The position numbers and the translations under genes were made by a program. Of a stretch of 64,000 nucleotides of DNA, positions 1 through 8,603 are shown piece after piece. Origin of the DNA: Actinomycetota bacterium (lineage in GTDB: Bacteria > Actinomycetota > Thermoleophilia > Gaiellales > Gaiellaceae); NCBI GenBank assembly GCA_003152275.1, contig PLZU01000091.1:110217-174216 (forward strand), written 5' to 3'. How positions within the stretch are numbered: position 1 is the first letter of the stretch; each line of letters starts with the position of its first letter. Under the pieces are notes generated by a model. That model had not been told where the DNA came from. It saw nothing but the letters and a program-made list of their open reading frames with translations, and made no database searches.

Positions 1-64
1 CGCCGCGATAGCCGAGCACGTACGCGACGCCGGCGACCGCGAGCAGCGCGACGCCCACCGTCAA
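1..64 (-). CDS. N-terminus of a membrane or exported protein, cut by the window edge
   Basis: On the minus strand, after an in-frame stop at 104-106, a frame runs off the left edge and encodes a hydrophobic stretch (LLLTVGVALLAVAGVAYVLG) that looks like a first membrane helix or signal anchor. The only usual start codons are TTG at 64 and GTG at 58. The product cannot be named from about 20 residues. It would be divergent from the ATP-grasp gene on the other side. Confidence 0.25.
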   Translation of the reverse strand, partial: MTVGVALLAVAGVAYVLGYRG

Positions 65-141
65 CAGCAGCCGAGGACTCGCAAACCTGCGAATTCCGTG
101 ACCCTAGATCATCACCCGCGCCGACCCGCCCCTCCGCGACA

Positions 142-1365
142 ATGGCCGGAATGGCGCGTTTGCTCGTTCTCGGGGCCGGACCGGCGCAGCTCGGCGTGCT
201 CGCGGCCGCCCGCGCGGCCGATCTGACCGTCGTCGCGGCCGACCGCGACCCCTCGGCCCCCGGGTTTCGCTACGCCGACCGCCGCGCGATCGTCTCGATC
301 GAGGACGAGACGGCGATCGAGCGGCTCGCGCGCGCCGAGGAGGTGGACGGCGTGATCGCGCCCGGGACCGACCACGCGGTGGCGATCGCCGCCCGTGTCG
401 CCCAGCGGCTCGGCCTCCCGCACCCGCTCGCGCCCGAAACCGCCCAGATCGGGGTGTCGCGCCAGAGGCAGCGCGAACGGCTTGCAGAGGCGGCCATCCC
501 GCAGCCACGCTCGATCGTCTGCCGCTCGCTCGCCGAGGTGACCCGCGCGGCCGAGGAGCTCGGCTACCCGGTCGTGATCGAGGCGCCGGACCGCTCCGGC
601 GAGCGGGGCGTCGGCCTCGCGCGCGACCGCGAAGCGCTCGCCGCAGCCGCCACCGACGCTCTCGCGGAGGCACACGGCGAGTACTGCCTCGTCGAAGAGT
701 TCGTTGGCAGCCGCGTCGTGACGGTGAACGCGTTCTCGGTTCGCGGCCGCTTCGTGCCGCTGACGATCACCGACCGCGAGCAGTCCCCGTCGCCTGCATT
801 CGGCGTCCCGCTCGCGCAACTCTGGCCTGCAGCGCTCGAGCCGGCTGAGGTCGGCGCTGCGGTCGAGACCGCAGCGAACGCCGCGCGTGCAGTCGGTGTC
901 GAGCTCGGGCCGACGACGACGCAGATCGTGCTCGGCGAGAGCGGGCCGCTGCTCGCGAAGCTTTCCGCGCGGGTCGGCGGCGGTCACGACGCCGAGCTCT
1001 GCCGCGTCGCGCTCGGCGTCGACCTCAACGCGCTCGCGGTCACGGCCGCGCTCGGTGCTGACGTGCATCCCCAGTCGCTCGCCATGACGAGCGGCGTCGA
1101 GGCGGCGTGCGTCCGGTTCCTCGTTGCGCCCGCCGGTGAGCTCCAGGAGGTGCGCGGTCTCGAGGAGGCGTACGGGCTCGAGGGCGTGCGCGGCATTCGC
1201 ATCTACCGCAACGCGGGTCACGTCTTCCACGAGCTGCGCCGCGCGTCCGACCGCGCCGGGGCAGTGCTCGCGACGGGTAACTCGCCGGAGGACGCGCTCT
1301 CCCGCGCAGATCGCGCGGCCGCGCGCATCCGCTTCGTCACCGGACCCGTCGAGGCCGTCGCGTGA
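142..1365 (+). CDS. ATP-grasp family protein with unusual active-site residues
   Basis: 407 residues (405 or fewer if the ATG at 151 is used). The N-terminus has the Rossmann-like pre-ATP-grasp fold (LLVLGAGPAQLGVLAAAR), followed by the three-part ATP-grasp core to about residue 320 (YPVVIEAPDRSGERGVGL, LVEEFVGSRVVTVNAFS, ARVGGGHDAEL). Such proteins usually ligate a carboxylate to an amine or thiol through an acyl phosphate. Oddly, the lysine normally found in the VVKP-type strand is a glutamate (VIEAP), and the usual E-x-N-x-R metal-binding motif reads AKLSARVGGG. The protein may therefore be degenerate or have shifted chemistry. It opens a tightly overlapping operon; its stop overlaps the next GTG start. 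A role in modifying a sugar or lipid is suggested only by the neighbours. Confidence 0.8.
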   Translation: MAGMARLLVLGAGPAQLGVLAAARAADLTVVAADRDPSAPGFRYADRRAIVSIEDETAIERLARAEEVDGVIAPGTDHAVAIAARVAQRLGLPHPLAPETAQIGVSRQRQRERLAEAAIPQPRSIVCRSLAEVTRAAEELGYPVVIEAPDRSGERGVGLARDREALAAAATDALAEAHGEYCLVEEFVGSRVVTVNAFSVRGRFVPLTITDREQSPSPAFGVPLAQLWPAALEPAEVGAAVETAANAARAVGVELGPTTTQIVLGESGPLLAKLSARVGGGHDAELCRVALGVDLNALAVTAALGADVHPQSLAMTSGVEAACVRFLVAPAGELQEVRGLEEAYGLEGVRGIRIYRNAGHVFHELRRASDRAGAVLATGNSPEDALSRADRAAARIRFVTGPVEAVA

Positions 1366-2300
1366 AGCGCATTGCGCTGACGCTCGTCGTCACCGGCCTC
1401 TGCACCGCCTACATCCTCTGGAAGATCGATCTCGGGAAGACCGGACACGTGCTCGCGACCGCGCAGGTCGGCTGGTGGCTGCTGTCGCTCGGGATCATGA
1501 CCGCGTCCGTCTTTCCGATGGCGTGGCGCTGGCAGCGGCTGCTCGCGGCGCGTGGTGTGCACGACACCCTGCGGCGGCTCATCCGCACGTATTTCGTCGG
1601 CTACGCAGCGGGTCAGGTGCTGCCGACGGCGCTCGGCGGCGACGCGTCGCGCATCTACGAGACCGTGCGCCGCCACGAGGGCTCCGGCGGAGCGGCCGCC
1701 GGCACCGTGCTGCTCGAGCGCGCGCTCGGCGGCGTGGCGACGCTCGTGCTCGCGGCGGCGGGCTTCGCGCTCGCGGTCGGCCGCTACGACGTCGGCGGGT
1801 ATCTGTGGGTAGAGCTCGCGTTCGTCGTCGGCTCGGTCGTGCTTGGCGTCCTACTCTTCTCGGCGCGGCTTCATCCACTCCTGCAGCGCACGCGTCCTCT
1901 CCTGCGCGCGCTCCGTGTCGACAGACAGTTGCGCGAGGTCTATCTCGCGCTCCATTCGTTTCGCAGAGACGTGCCGCTCCTGGTCGGGATGTTTGCGCTG
2001 ACACTCGTCGTGCAAGCCGTGCGCGTGCTCGCGATCTGGGCTGCGGGGAAAGCCGTCGGGGTCGACCTTTCGCCCCGTCCGTATTACGTGATGGGCCCGC
2101 TGCTCTTTCTCGTGATGCTCGTGCCGTTCACGGTGAACGGGCTCGCCGTGCGCGAGTCGTTCTTCGTCTCGTTCCTCGGCACGCTCGGCGTGAGCGCGGA
2201 CCGTGCATTCTCGACGGGCTTCCTCTTCTTCATCGTGACGATCGCGCTCGCGGCGCCCGGCGTCGCGATCATCCTGCGTGAGGGCGTGCGCCGCAGATGA
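1362..2300 (+). CDS. LPG-synthase-type (YbhN/UPF0104) polytopic membrane protein
   Basis: 312 residues, starting at GTG 1362, which overlaps the previous stop (GTGA). About seven to eight membrane helices are visible, with the family pattern of a charged loop after the second helix (MAWRWQRLLAARG), a glycine-rich segment (GYAAGQVLPTALGGDASRIY) and the conserved LLERALGG. The family is the flippase-like membrane domain of lysylphosphatidylglycerol synthase, without the C-terminal transferase domain. In polysaccharide clusters these proteins are thought to help translocate or handle lipid-linked intermediates, but their activity is mostly unproven. It is followed by a GT2 gene through an ATGA overlap. 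Confidence 0.8.
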   Translation: MKRIALTLVVTGLCTAYILWKIDLGKTGHVLATAQVGWWLLSLGIMTASVFPMAWRWQRLLAARGVHDTLRRLIRTYFVGYAAGQVLPTALGGDASRIYETVRRHEGSGGAAAGTVLLERALGGVATLVLAAAGFALAVGRYDVGGYLWVELAFVVGSVVLGVLLFSARLHPLLQRTRPLLRALRVDRQLREVYLALHSFRRDVPLLVGMFALTLVVQAVRVLAIWAAGKAVGVDLSPRPYYVMGPLLFLVMLVPFTVNGLAVRESFFVSFLGTLGVSADRAFSTGFLFFIVTIALAAPGVAIILREGVRRR

Positions 2301-3178
2301 GCGACGTCTCGGCGGTCGTCGTCACCTACAACGGGCTGCCGTGGCTCGAGCAGGCGCTCGAGAGCGTGCGCGGGCACGAGACGATCGTCGTCGACCACGG
2401 CTCGAGCGACGGCACGGTTGCATTCGTCCGCGAGCGCTTCCCCGAGGTCGGCGTCGTGGAGCAGGAGAACCGCGGCCTGGCCTACGGCTGGAACACCGGC
2501 GTCGCGCGAACGTCGGGGCGCTACGTCTTGCTGCTCAACTCCGACGCGTGGCTCGATGAGGGCGCGGTTGAGCAGCTCGCCGCGTTTGCGGACGCGCATC
2601 CGGAAGCGGCCGTTGTCGGCCCGAGGCTCCGCTACCCGGACGGGCGGCTCCAGCGCTCCGTGCGCGGTTTTCCGACGCTGTGGCGCCTGGCGACGGAGTT
2701 CTTCTACCTGCGCAAGCTCGCGCCTGGCACGGAGGCGCTCAACGCCTTCTACGCGGGCGGCTTCGATCACGGCTCGGTCCACGAGGCGGAGGTGCTGATG
2801 GGCGCCGTCTGGCTCGTGCGGCGCGCGGCGATCGACGAGGTCGGCCTGGCCGACGACGCGTTCTTCCTCTTCAGCGAGGAGACCGATTGGGCGTACCGCT
2901 TCCGCGAGGCCGGCTGGAAGCTTCTGTTCTTCCCGGGCGCCGGCGCCACGCACGTCTACGCGGCGTCGCACAAGGGACGGATGTTCGTCGAGAACCTGCG
3001 CGGCCAGCTGCGCTTCCTGCGCAAGCATCGCGGCGACGCGTATGCGGAGCGCGCGCGCCGGTTGCTGCTCGCCGCGTTGCGCGTGCGGGGCGCGCTCGTC
3101 CGCGGCGACCGGGGCCGCATGTACCGCGAGGGCGCGAGCTGGCTTTCGTCCGGGCGCGTCGGCGACCTGCTCGGATGA
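2297..3178 (+). CDS. Glycosyltransferase family 2 (rhamnosyltransferase-like)
   Basis: 293 residues, ATG at 2297 overlapping the upstream stop. It is a GT-A fold enzyme: opening strand VSAVVVTYNG, nucleotide-binding VVDHGSSDGT near residue 31, the N-R-G-x-A-x-G-W-N-T-G segment near residue 58, the metal-binding motif LLLNSDAWLDEG with NSD at 81-83, and the acidic acceptor-side motif EETDWAYRFREAGWK. This layout is typical of WbbL-like transferases that use nucleotide-activated sugars at the cytoplasmic face. The C-terminus is short and basic with no clear membrane helix. The acceptor and donor cannot be told from sequence. Confidence 0.87.
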   Translation: MSDVSAVVVTYNGLPWLEQALESVRGHETIVVDHGSSDGTVAFVRERFPEVGVVEQENRGLAYGWNTGVARTSGRYVLLLNSDAWLDEGAVEQLAAFADAHPEAAVVGPRLRYPDGRLQRSVRGFPTLWRLATEFFYLRKLAPGTEALNAFYAGGFDHGSVHEAEVLMGAVWLVRRAAIDEVGLADDAFFLFSEETDWAYRFREAGWKLLFFPGAGATHVYAASHKGRMFVENLRGQLRFLRKHRGDAYAERARRLLLAALRVRGALVRGDRGRMYREGASWLSSGRVGDLLG

Positions 3179-5175
3179 GCCTTCGCGTCCCGCCGCTTCT
3201 GCTCTCGCTCCCGCTGCTCGGCATCGCACGGCTTCTGCCGGAGCACGGCTTCGGCCTCTGGCTGCGCCTCGCTGCCGCGACGCTCGTGCTGCTTGTGCCC
3301 GGCCGGCTCGTCGCGCGCGCTCTCGGCCGGAGCGGGCCCGCATCTGCATTCGTCTGGTCTGTGGGGCTCGTTGCCGCTGCGCTTGCGCTGACGTTCGCCG
3401 TGCAGGCGTCGTTGACGCTCACGCTGGTGCTCGTGCTCTGTGCCGGTGCCGTCGCCCTGCCATTTCAAAAGCGGCAAGTAACAGACTGTTACTTGCGGGT
3501 TCCGCGAACCGTCGCGCTCGCGGGCGTCGGGCTTGGGATCGCGCTCTGGGGAATCGAAGGGGTGATCAAGGGCGACGCGCTCTTCCATCTCGGACGGATG
3601 CGCAAGCTCGACGACTTCGGCAGTCTCTCGCTGCACGCCGTCGACGAGTTCAAGGACGGCGGGCTCCATCCCGGCTACGCGTTCCCGCTCTGGCATGCGT
3701 GGCTCGCGCTCGTTGCGAAGCTCGCCGCCATCGATCCGAGCGCCGTCGTCCTGCACGAGTCGAGCATCCTCGCGCCGCTTGCGCTTGTGCTCGCGTACGA
3801 GATGGGGCGCCAGGTCTTCCACTCGACGTGGCTTGCGGTGGCGACAATGCTCGCGCAGGTCGCAATGATCGCGCTGGCGCCGGGTGGCGGCGGCGCGTAC
3901 ACGTCGCTCGAGCTTCCGGCCACGACGGCGCGGCAGCTGCTCGTGCCCGCCGTGATCGCGCTCTTCTTCCTGTTCGTGCGCGACCCGACGTGGCCGCTCG
4001 CGCTCACGCTCGCGGTTGCGGGGATGGATCTCGCGTTCGTGCATCCAACCTATGCGCTCTTCATCGCGATCCCCCTCGTCGGCTTTGCGCTTGTACGCGT
4101 GCTCGCCTCCGGCGAGGATCTGCGCTCGAGCGTAGGCGGCCTCCTGTCCTTCGGCCTGCCGGTCGTCGGCGTCGTCGCGTGGCTCGCGCCGATCGTGGCC
4201 GAGACGCAATCGCACAACCCAACTGCGGCCGATAAGGCGAACGGCTTTGCTCAGTACGCCACGGACCTCTCAGTGCACTCGGCCTCGAGTTACCACCTCC
4301 TGCCCGGCATTTTCGCGCGCACCGGAGCGGTCGCGGTCGCGGCGCTCGTGCTCGCGCCGTTCGCTGCGCTTGCTGCCCGGCGGCGCTGGAGCGCGTTCGT
4401 GCTCGGCGGCATGGTGCTCATGCTCGCGCTCGAGCTCTCGCCGGTTCTCTTTCCGCGGTTCTCCGACCTCGTGTCGCTGTCGCAGTCGCGGCGCGCGGCC
4501 GGGTTCGTGCCGTTCGCATTCGCTCTCGCAGGCGGTGCTGCGGTCGTGGCTCGAGCGCTGAGGGTACTGGTGCTGCCGTTTGCGCTAGCAGCGGGGATCG
4601 TGCTCCAACAACTCTACCGGGGTGACTTCGGGCTGCACTACGCGCACGGTGGCGGCCCGGCGCTTGCCACCTGGATCGCGCTGTGGGGCGGTCTCGCCGG
4701 CATCGTCGCGGCGATCGTGCTCGCCCGCCGCGGACGAGGGGCCTACGAACGCACGGGGATGCTCGCCGGGCTCGCCGTCGCGCTATTCGTGCTTCCCGTC
4801 GCCGTGCACGGTTTCGCGCACTGGGACAAGGGATCGCAGCGGGATGCGAATGCGCTTACGCCCGGCCTCGTGCAGTTCCTGAGGACGAAGGTACCCGAGC
4901 GTTCTGTCGTGTACGCCGACCTTGAAACGAGCTATCGGATCTCCGCCTACGTGCCGGTGTATGTCGCGGACGCGCCGCCGACCCACGTGGCCGACACCAA
5001 GGCGAACGATCCTGCCGGCCGCCGCTTGGTGTGGCTCGAGTTCCTCCGGACGCACAACCTCGCGATCCCGCGGCACTACGGCGCCGGCTGGCTCGTCCTC
5101 CGCGGCGACCAACAGGTCGGGCCGGGCGCCCGCCTCGTCTACCGTGACGGGCGCTTTCGCGTCTACCGGCTATGA
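3175..5175 (+). CDS. Large GT-C-like polytopic membrane protein
   Basis: 666 residues from ATG 3175, which overlaps the GT2 stop (ATGA); the open frame runs further upstream but that part is antisense-like shadow over the GT2 gene. There are roughly fourteen hydrophobic segments. After the first few helices comes an acidic, histidine-bearing loop (KGDALFHLGRMRKLDDF, near residue 130), resembling the first extracytoplasmic catalytic loop of GT-C enzymes that use polyprenyl-phosphate sugars. The C-terminal 110 residues form a soluble outside domain ending in RDGRFRVYRL. Substrate unknown. Position inside a GT operon supports a role in side-chain glycosylation. Confidence 0.7.
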   Translation: MSLRVPPLLLSLPLLGIARLLPEHGFGLWLRLAAATLVLLVPGRLVARALGRSGPASAFVWSVGLVAAALALTFAVQASLTLTLVLVLCAGAVALPFQKRQVTDCYLRVPRTVALAGVGLGIALWGIEGVIKGDALFHLGRMRKLDDFGSLSLHAVDEFKDGGLHPGYAFPLWHAWLALVAKLAAIDPSAVVLHESSILAPLALVLAYEMGRQVFHSTWLAVATMLAQVAMIALAPGGGGAYTSLELPATTARQLLVPAVIALFFLFVRDPTWPLALTLAVAGMDLAFVHPTYALFIAIPLVGFALVRVLASGEDLRSSVGGLLSFGLPVVGVVAWLAPIVAETQSHNPTAADKANGFAQYATDLSVHSASSYHLLPGIFARTGAVAVAALVLAPFAALAARRRWSAFVLGGMVLMLALELSPVLFPRFSDLVSLSQSRRAAGFVPFAFALAGGAAVVARALRVLVLPFALAAGIVLQQLYRGDFGLHYAHGGGPALATWIALWGGLAGIVAAIVLARRGRGAYERTGMLAGLAVALFVLPVAVHGFAHWDKGSQRDANALTPGLVQFLRTKVPERSVVYADLETSYRISAYVPVYVADAPPTHVADTKANDPAGRRLVWLEFLRTHNLAIPRHYGAGWLVLRGDQQVGPGARLVYRDGRFRVYRL

Positions 5176-6422
5176 AGCTCCTCCTCGTCACCCTCTATTT
5201 CCCGCCCGCGGGCGGCGGCGGCGTCCAGCGCCCGCTCAAGTTCGCGAGCCATCTGCCCGCGCTTGGGATCGAGACGCACGTGCTCGCGCCAGACGATCCG
5301 AAGTGGATGAACGAGGACCTCGACCTCCCGCTGCCGACGCAGGCGTGGATCCATCGCGCGCGCTACATCGGGCCGCGCGCCCGGCGGCTCGCCGACGAGT
5401 TCCACGGCCGCAGCGGGTTCGATCTCGCCCTACTGCAGGCTTCGACGATCGGCCGCCGGTTGCTCGTTCCCGACGAGAACGTGACCTGGAACGCGACCGC
5501 GATCCCGAAGGCAATCTCGATCGTGCGGAGCGAGGGGATCGACGTCGTGCTCACGACCTCGCCGCCAGGCTCGGTGCACCTGATTGGCTCCGCTGTGAAG
5601 AAGGCGACCGGTGCGAAGTGGGTGGCTGATCTACGCGACTCGATCGTCCTCCATCCGCATCGCTCGAACGAAGGCGCGGCCGCGTTCGTGAAGGAGAAGT
5701 CGCGCGCCGGAATCGCGCGGCTCGTCGCGCGCCAGGCGGACGCGATCGTCACGGCAGCCGACGCGATCGCCGAAGAGACGAAGGCGCTCAACCCGCGCGG
5801 CCGCGTCGTCACGATCACGAACGGCTGCGACTTCGACGATTTCGCCGGCATCGAGTACAGGCGGGCGGACCGGTTTCGGCTGACCCACGCCGGCTCGTTC
5901 TTCGGGAAGCGCGATCCGAAGCCGTTTCTCCGTGCGCTCGCCGAGTCGGGGTTGGAAGATGTGACCGTGCGCTTCCTCGGCGACTTTCGCCCGGCCGACC
6001 GGGAGTTCATGGAGAGCCTCGGTCTCGCCGACCGCGTCGAGCTGATCGATTACGTCCCGCGCCGCGAGTCGCTGCGGCTCCAGCGCGACTCCGATGTGCT
6101 CTTGCTGCTGATTCCGGAGGCCGGCGGCCGCGGCCGCGGCGTCCTGTCGGGCAAGGTGTTCGAGTACCTCGCGGCCGAGCGGCCGGTGCTCGCGATCGTG
6201 CCGGAGGACGGCGCGGCGGCCCAGCTCATTCGCGACACCGATGCGGGGATCGTCGCGGGGCCGGAGGACGTGCCGGCGATTCGCGATGCTCTCGTCGCGC
6301 TGCACGCTCAGTGGCGCGACGGGAGGCTCGACGGCACGCCGCTCTCGCCCGAATGGCGTGACAAGCTCTCGCGTGCGGCGCGCGTCGAGGAGCTCGCGGA
6401 GCTGCTGGAGTCGCTCGCATGA
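5172..6422 (+). CDS. Glycosyltransferase family 4 (GT-B fold)
   Basis: 416 residues, ATG 5172 overlapping the upstream stop. The N-terminal Rossmann domain begins LLLVTLYFPPAGGGGVQRPL, the glycine-rich acceptor-side loop typical of GT4; ADLRDS follows near residue 155. The C-terminal donor domain carries LTHAGSFFGKRDPKPFLRAL and SGKVFEYLAAERPVLA, where the glutamate of FEYLA occupies the usual E-x7-E region. The last residues (KLSRAARVEELAELLESLA) match in style the gene remnant at 9352-9468, so a second copy of this gene existed next to the second ligase. Sugar specificity unknown. Confidence 0.86.
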   Translation: MKLLLVTLYFPPAGGGGVQRPLKFASHLPALGIETHVLAPDDPKWMNEDLDLPLPTQAWIHRARYIGPRARRLADEFHGRSGFDLALLQASTIGRRLLVPDENVTWNATAIPKAISIVRSEGIDVVLTTSPPGSVHLIGSAVKKATGAKWVADLRDSIVLHPHRSNEGAAAFVKEKSRAGIARLVARQADAIVTAADAIAEETKALNPRGRVVTITNGCDFDDFAGIEYRRADRFRLTHAGSFFGKRDPKPFLRALAESGLEDVTVRFLGDFRPADREFMESLGLADRVELIDYVPRRESLRLQRDSDVLLLLIPEAGGRGRGVLSGKVFEYLAAERPVLAIVPEDGAAAQLIRDTDAGIVAGPEDVPAIRDALVALHAQWRDGRLDGTPLSPEWRDKLSRAARVEELAELLESLA

Positions 6423-6724
6423 CCGCCGTGTCCGCTGTCGTTCCGCGCACGGTTTCGAGCACGAGGGTCACGGCCTTTTTTCTGCTCTCGACGCTCTTCT
6501 GCGTGACGTTCGAGAAGGTGCACTGGAACGTCGCGGGCTCGCTCGGCATCGCCGACGTCTTAACCGTCCTGTTCTTGCTCGCCTTCGCCTTGACGAGCCG
6601 GGGTGTCATGCCGCGCACGACAGCGATCCTGCTCGCCTTTTTCGCCGCATTCCTGCTCATCTACCTCGCCGGCTTCTTCAACCTCGACTTAAATCAAGAA
6701 ACGCCGATTCAACCGCATGGTTAA
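6419..6724 (+). pseudogene. Truncated O-antigen ligase, N-terminal fragment
   Basis: Encodes about 101 residues from ATG 6419. Residues up to about 90 align closely with the N-terminus of the intact ligase at 9465 (shared TLFCVTFEKV, WNVAG, LADVLT, LLFLL-type helix, PRTTA, GFFNL). The similarity stops abruptly after GFFNL, and the frame continues for eleven unrelated residues into AT-richer sequence before a stop. An intact enzyme needs about 440 residues and ten to twelve helices; this one has three. The break coincides with the left end of the recombinase element. Confidence 0.8.
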
Positions 6725-6762
6725 GCCAAATAGCGGCCTCCGGTTTGTTATGATTCTCGCCT

Positions 6763-7770
6763 GTGGAGGCAACAAAATCGGCTCCCGACACTCGACGTCG
6801 TAAGTACACGCTCGGCGGATGGCTCGATGAGTGGTTGGGTCTGTGCACGCGCCGCGGGCTACGCCCGATAAGCATCGAGAGCTACCGCAACATGATCTCC
6901 CTCTACGTCTCCGCGGACCTCTCTTCAGCAGCCATCCGGACGATCCAGCCACAGCATCTGAACGCCTTGTACGAGCGCATGCTGACGAATGGGCGTCGTG
7001 ATGGCTGTGGTGGGCTGTCGCCGCGAACAGTCCGATTTCTGCACGTGATTCTGCAGAAGGCGTTCTCGGATGGCGTACGGCTTGGCGTTCTCGACCTGAA
7101 TCCGATGTACGCCGCCGATCCTCCTTCACGGCGGGCTACGCAGTCGCCGGTCTTTCCCACATGGTCGCCAGCGGAGTTACGTGCGTTCCTACTCTCGGCA
7201 ACCAACGATAAACACTGCGCAGCTTTTCACCTAGCGGCAGCGACTGGCTTGCGAAGAAGCGAGCTGCTCGGTCTTCGCTGGTGCGATCTCGATCTCGAAC
7301 GTGCACAGCTGCAAGTCGTTCAGACGGTGATCTTGGTAGGCCGTGAAGTATGCGTCGGCCTGCCGAAGACCGAGCGGAGCCGCCGAGCCGTTGCACTCGA
7401 TCAGAAGACGGTCGAAGTGCTTCGCGAACATCGCAGCGCCACCATCAAACGATGTGCAGCGGAACGTCGACGCTTCGACGAGCAGTCCTTTGCCTTCGCC
7501 GGACCTGGAGGGCAGCCGATCCATCCGGGGCTGTTCACGTACTACTTCCAGCGACGCGTTCGAGTGTCGGGTGTTCGGAGGATTCGGTTCCACGATCTTC
7601 GACATACGCACGCAACGCACGCATTACAGGCGGGGGTTCATCCAAAAGTCGTAAGCGAACGACTCGGCCACTCAACGATCACGATCACGCTCGACATTTA
7701 CAGTCACGTCTTGCCGAGTATGCAGCGGGAGGCAGCGGAGGCCGTCGCCGCACTGCTCGCCACGGGGTAG
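6763..7770 (+). CDS. Tyrosine recombinase (phage-type integrase)
   Basis: 335 residues from GTG 6763. An N-terminal SAM-like core-binding domain (residues 15-115, YTLGGWLDEWLGLC to LDLNP) is followed by the catalytic domain. The visible catalytic set is the arginine of ATGLRRSELLGL (about 164), the H-x-x-R of HDLRHTHATH (about 277), the histidine of ERLGHSTITITL (about 303) and the tyrosine nucleophile in DIYSHV (about 312). Length and motifs are complete, so it may be active. Such enzymes integrate and excise phages and islands at attachment sites. It lies directly inside the broken ligase and, with the phage-like genes on the minus strand, defines the integrated element. Codon use is visibly less GC-biased than in the neighbours. 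Confidence 0.93.
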   Translation: MEATKSAPDTRRRKYTLGGWLDEWLGLCTRRGLRPISIESYRNMISLYVSADLSSAAIRTIQPQHLNALYERMLTNGRRDGCGGLSPRTVRFLHVILQKAFSDGVRLGVLDLNPMYAADPPSRRATQSPVFPTWSPAELRAFLLSATNDKHCAAFHLAAATGLRRSELLGLRWCDLDLERAQLQVVQTVILVGREVCVGLPKTERSRRAVALDQKTVEVLREHRSATIKRCAAERRRFDEQSFAFAGPGGQPIHPGLFTYYFQRRVRVSGVRRIRFHDLRHTHATHALQAGVHPKVVSERLGHSTITITLDIYSHVLPSMQREAAEAVAALLATG

Positions 7771-8026
7771 GTCGAACGATTGTCGCGGGCGGCGTGTACG
7801 AACAGGGCCGCCTTCTCTGCACCCTGTCCGTGCAGGTCTCGTGTGTGTCGCCGACAAGCGTCGCTTCCCGCCCAGAGAAGTTTGTCCGTCAACTCCTGAG
7901 GGCCGTCAGATTCTCGAAGCGAGGCCTGTCCAGGCTCGCCCGAGCGGTATCACTGCGGGATCAAGCGGCTGTGGGTCAGGTCTCCTCTTCGGGTCGGTCC
8001 TCCTCCTCCTCGGAGCCGCCGGGACC

Positions 8027-8070
8027 GAAGAAGACGACCTTGTTTTCAGAAGAGGACGACTTTGTTTTCA
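8027..8070. repeat. 22-base tandem duplication at the 3' end of a phage-like gene
   Basis: Two adjacent 22-base units, 8027-8048 and 8049-8070, match at 20 of 22 positions. Because 22 is not a multiple of three, the duplication shifts the frame of the minus-strand gene. The first copy read ends SENKVVLF-stop, while the second copy in the next frame reads SENKVVFFGPGGSEEED and runs on to a stop near 7980. Confidence 0.8.
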
Positions 8071-8567
8071 CTGGCTTTCGCAGCGCTCGACTCGAGCTTG
8101 AGCAGCTCTTTGAGCGCGTTGAGCCGATCGTGCGTGCTGGCGGTTGAGTCTCCCCCGAGCGCTATCCGCTCCAGTTCGTAAACGTAGTCGGCGTGCCCGA
8201 CGTGTTTGGGTTCTTGGCCGGCAGCTGTCTGCCGCTCGATCGTCTCGGAGATCTTCGCCAGCCAATGGTCGAGTTGGCGGGAGTGGCGATACCGATGGTC
8301 AAGGAGATAGCGAGGCTCTCCCGCCTTGTCCACGATTCCTCGTTCATCCAGATCACGATCGATCGCGTCGAGAATCGCGATGCACTTCGCAACTTCGCGT
8401 AGCGCGAACCGCTGTGTGGGAGAAAACTCGAACGACTCGGCGAACTCGGCCTCGATCTCGGACGCGCTCGCTTGAATTAGGCGCGGCGAGTGAACGCCAT
8501 GGCGAGCCGCGTTCATGTTGCCTGGATGTGAGGCAACCAGATTTTTCGGAGTACCGCGTTTATTCAT
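8046..8567 (-). CDS. Phage terminase small subunit-like protein, probably C-terminally shortened
   Basis: 173 residues. The N-terminus has a short basic tail and GNMNAARHGVHSPRLI, close to the G-N-x-N-A-x-x-H-G-x-x-S motif common in phage terminase small subunits and related mobile-element proteins. The rest is charged and helical, with a leucine-rich C-terminus (RLNALKELLKLESSAAK). The stop at 8046 results from the frame change caused by the 22-base tandem duplication; without it the protein would gain an acidic tail of about twenty residues. Function inferred only from the motif and the nearby integrase; it could instead be another small mobile-element DNA-binding protein. Confidence 0.5.
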   Translation of the reverse strand: MNKRGTPKNLVASHPGNMNAARHGVHSPRLIQASASEIEAEFAESFEFSPTQRFALREVAKCIAILDAIDRDLDERGIVDKAGEPRYLLDHRYRHSRQLDHWLAKISETIERQTAAGQEPKHVGHADYVYELERIALGGDSTASTHDRLNALKELLKLESSAAKASENKVVLF

Positions 8568-8603
8568 TTTCCGGATACCTGCCTATTCATAATCAAGCAT
8601 CAA

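Noticed and set aside
7771..8026. Plus-strand frame continuing after the integrase toward 8147.
   Set aside because: The long frame runs in another frame over the integrase end and into the antisense of the terminase-like gene; low-complexity, serine-rich translation with no motif.
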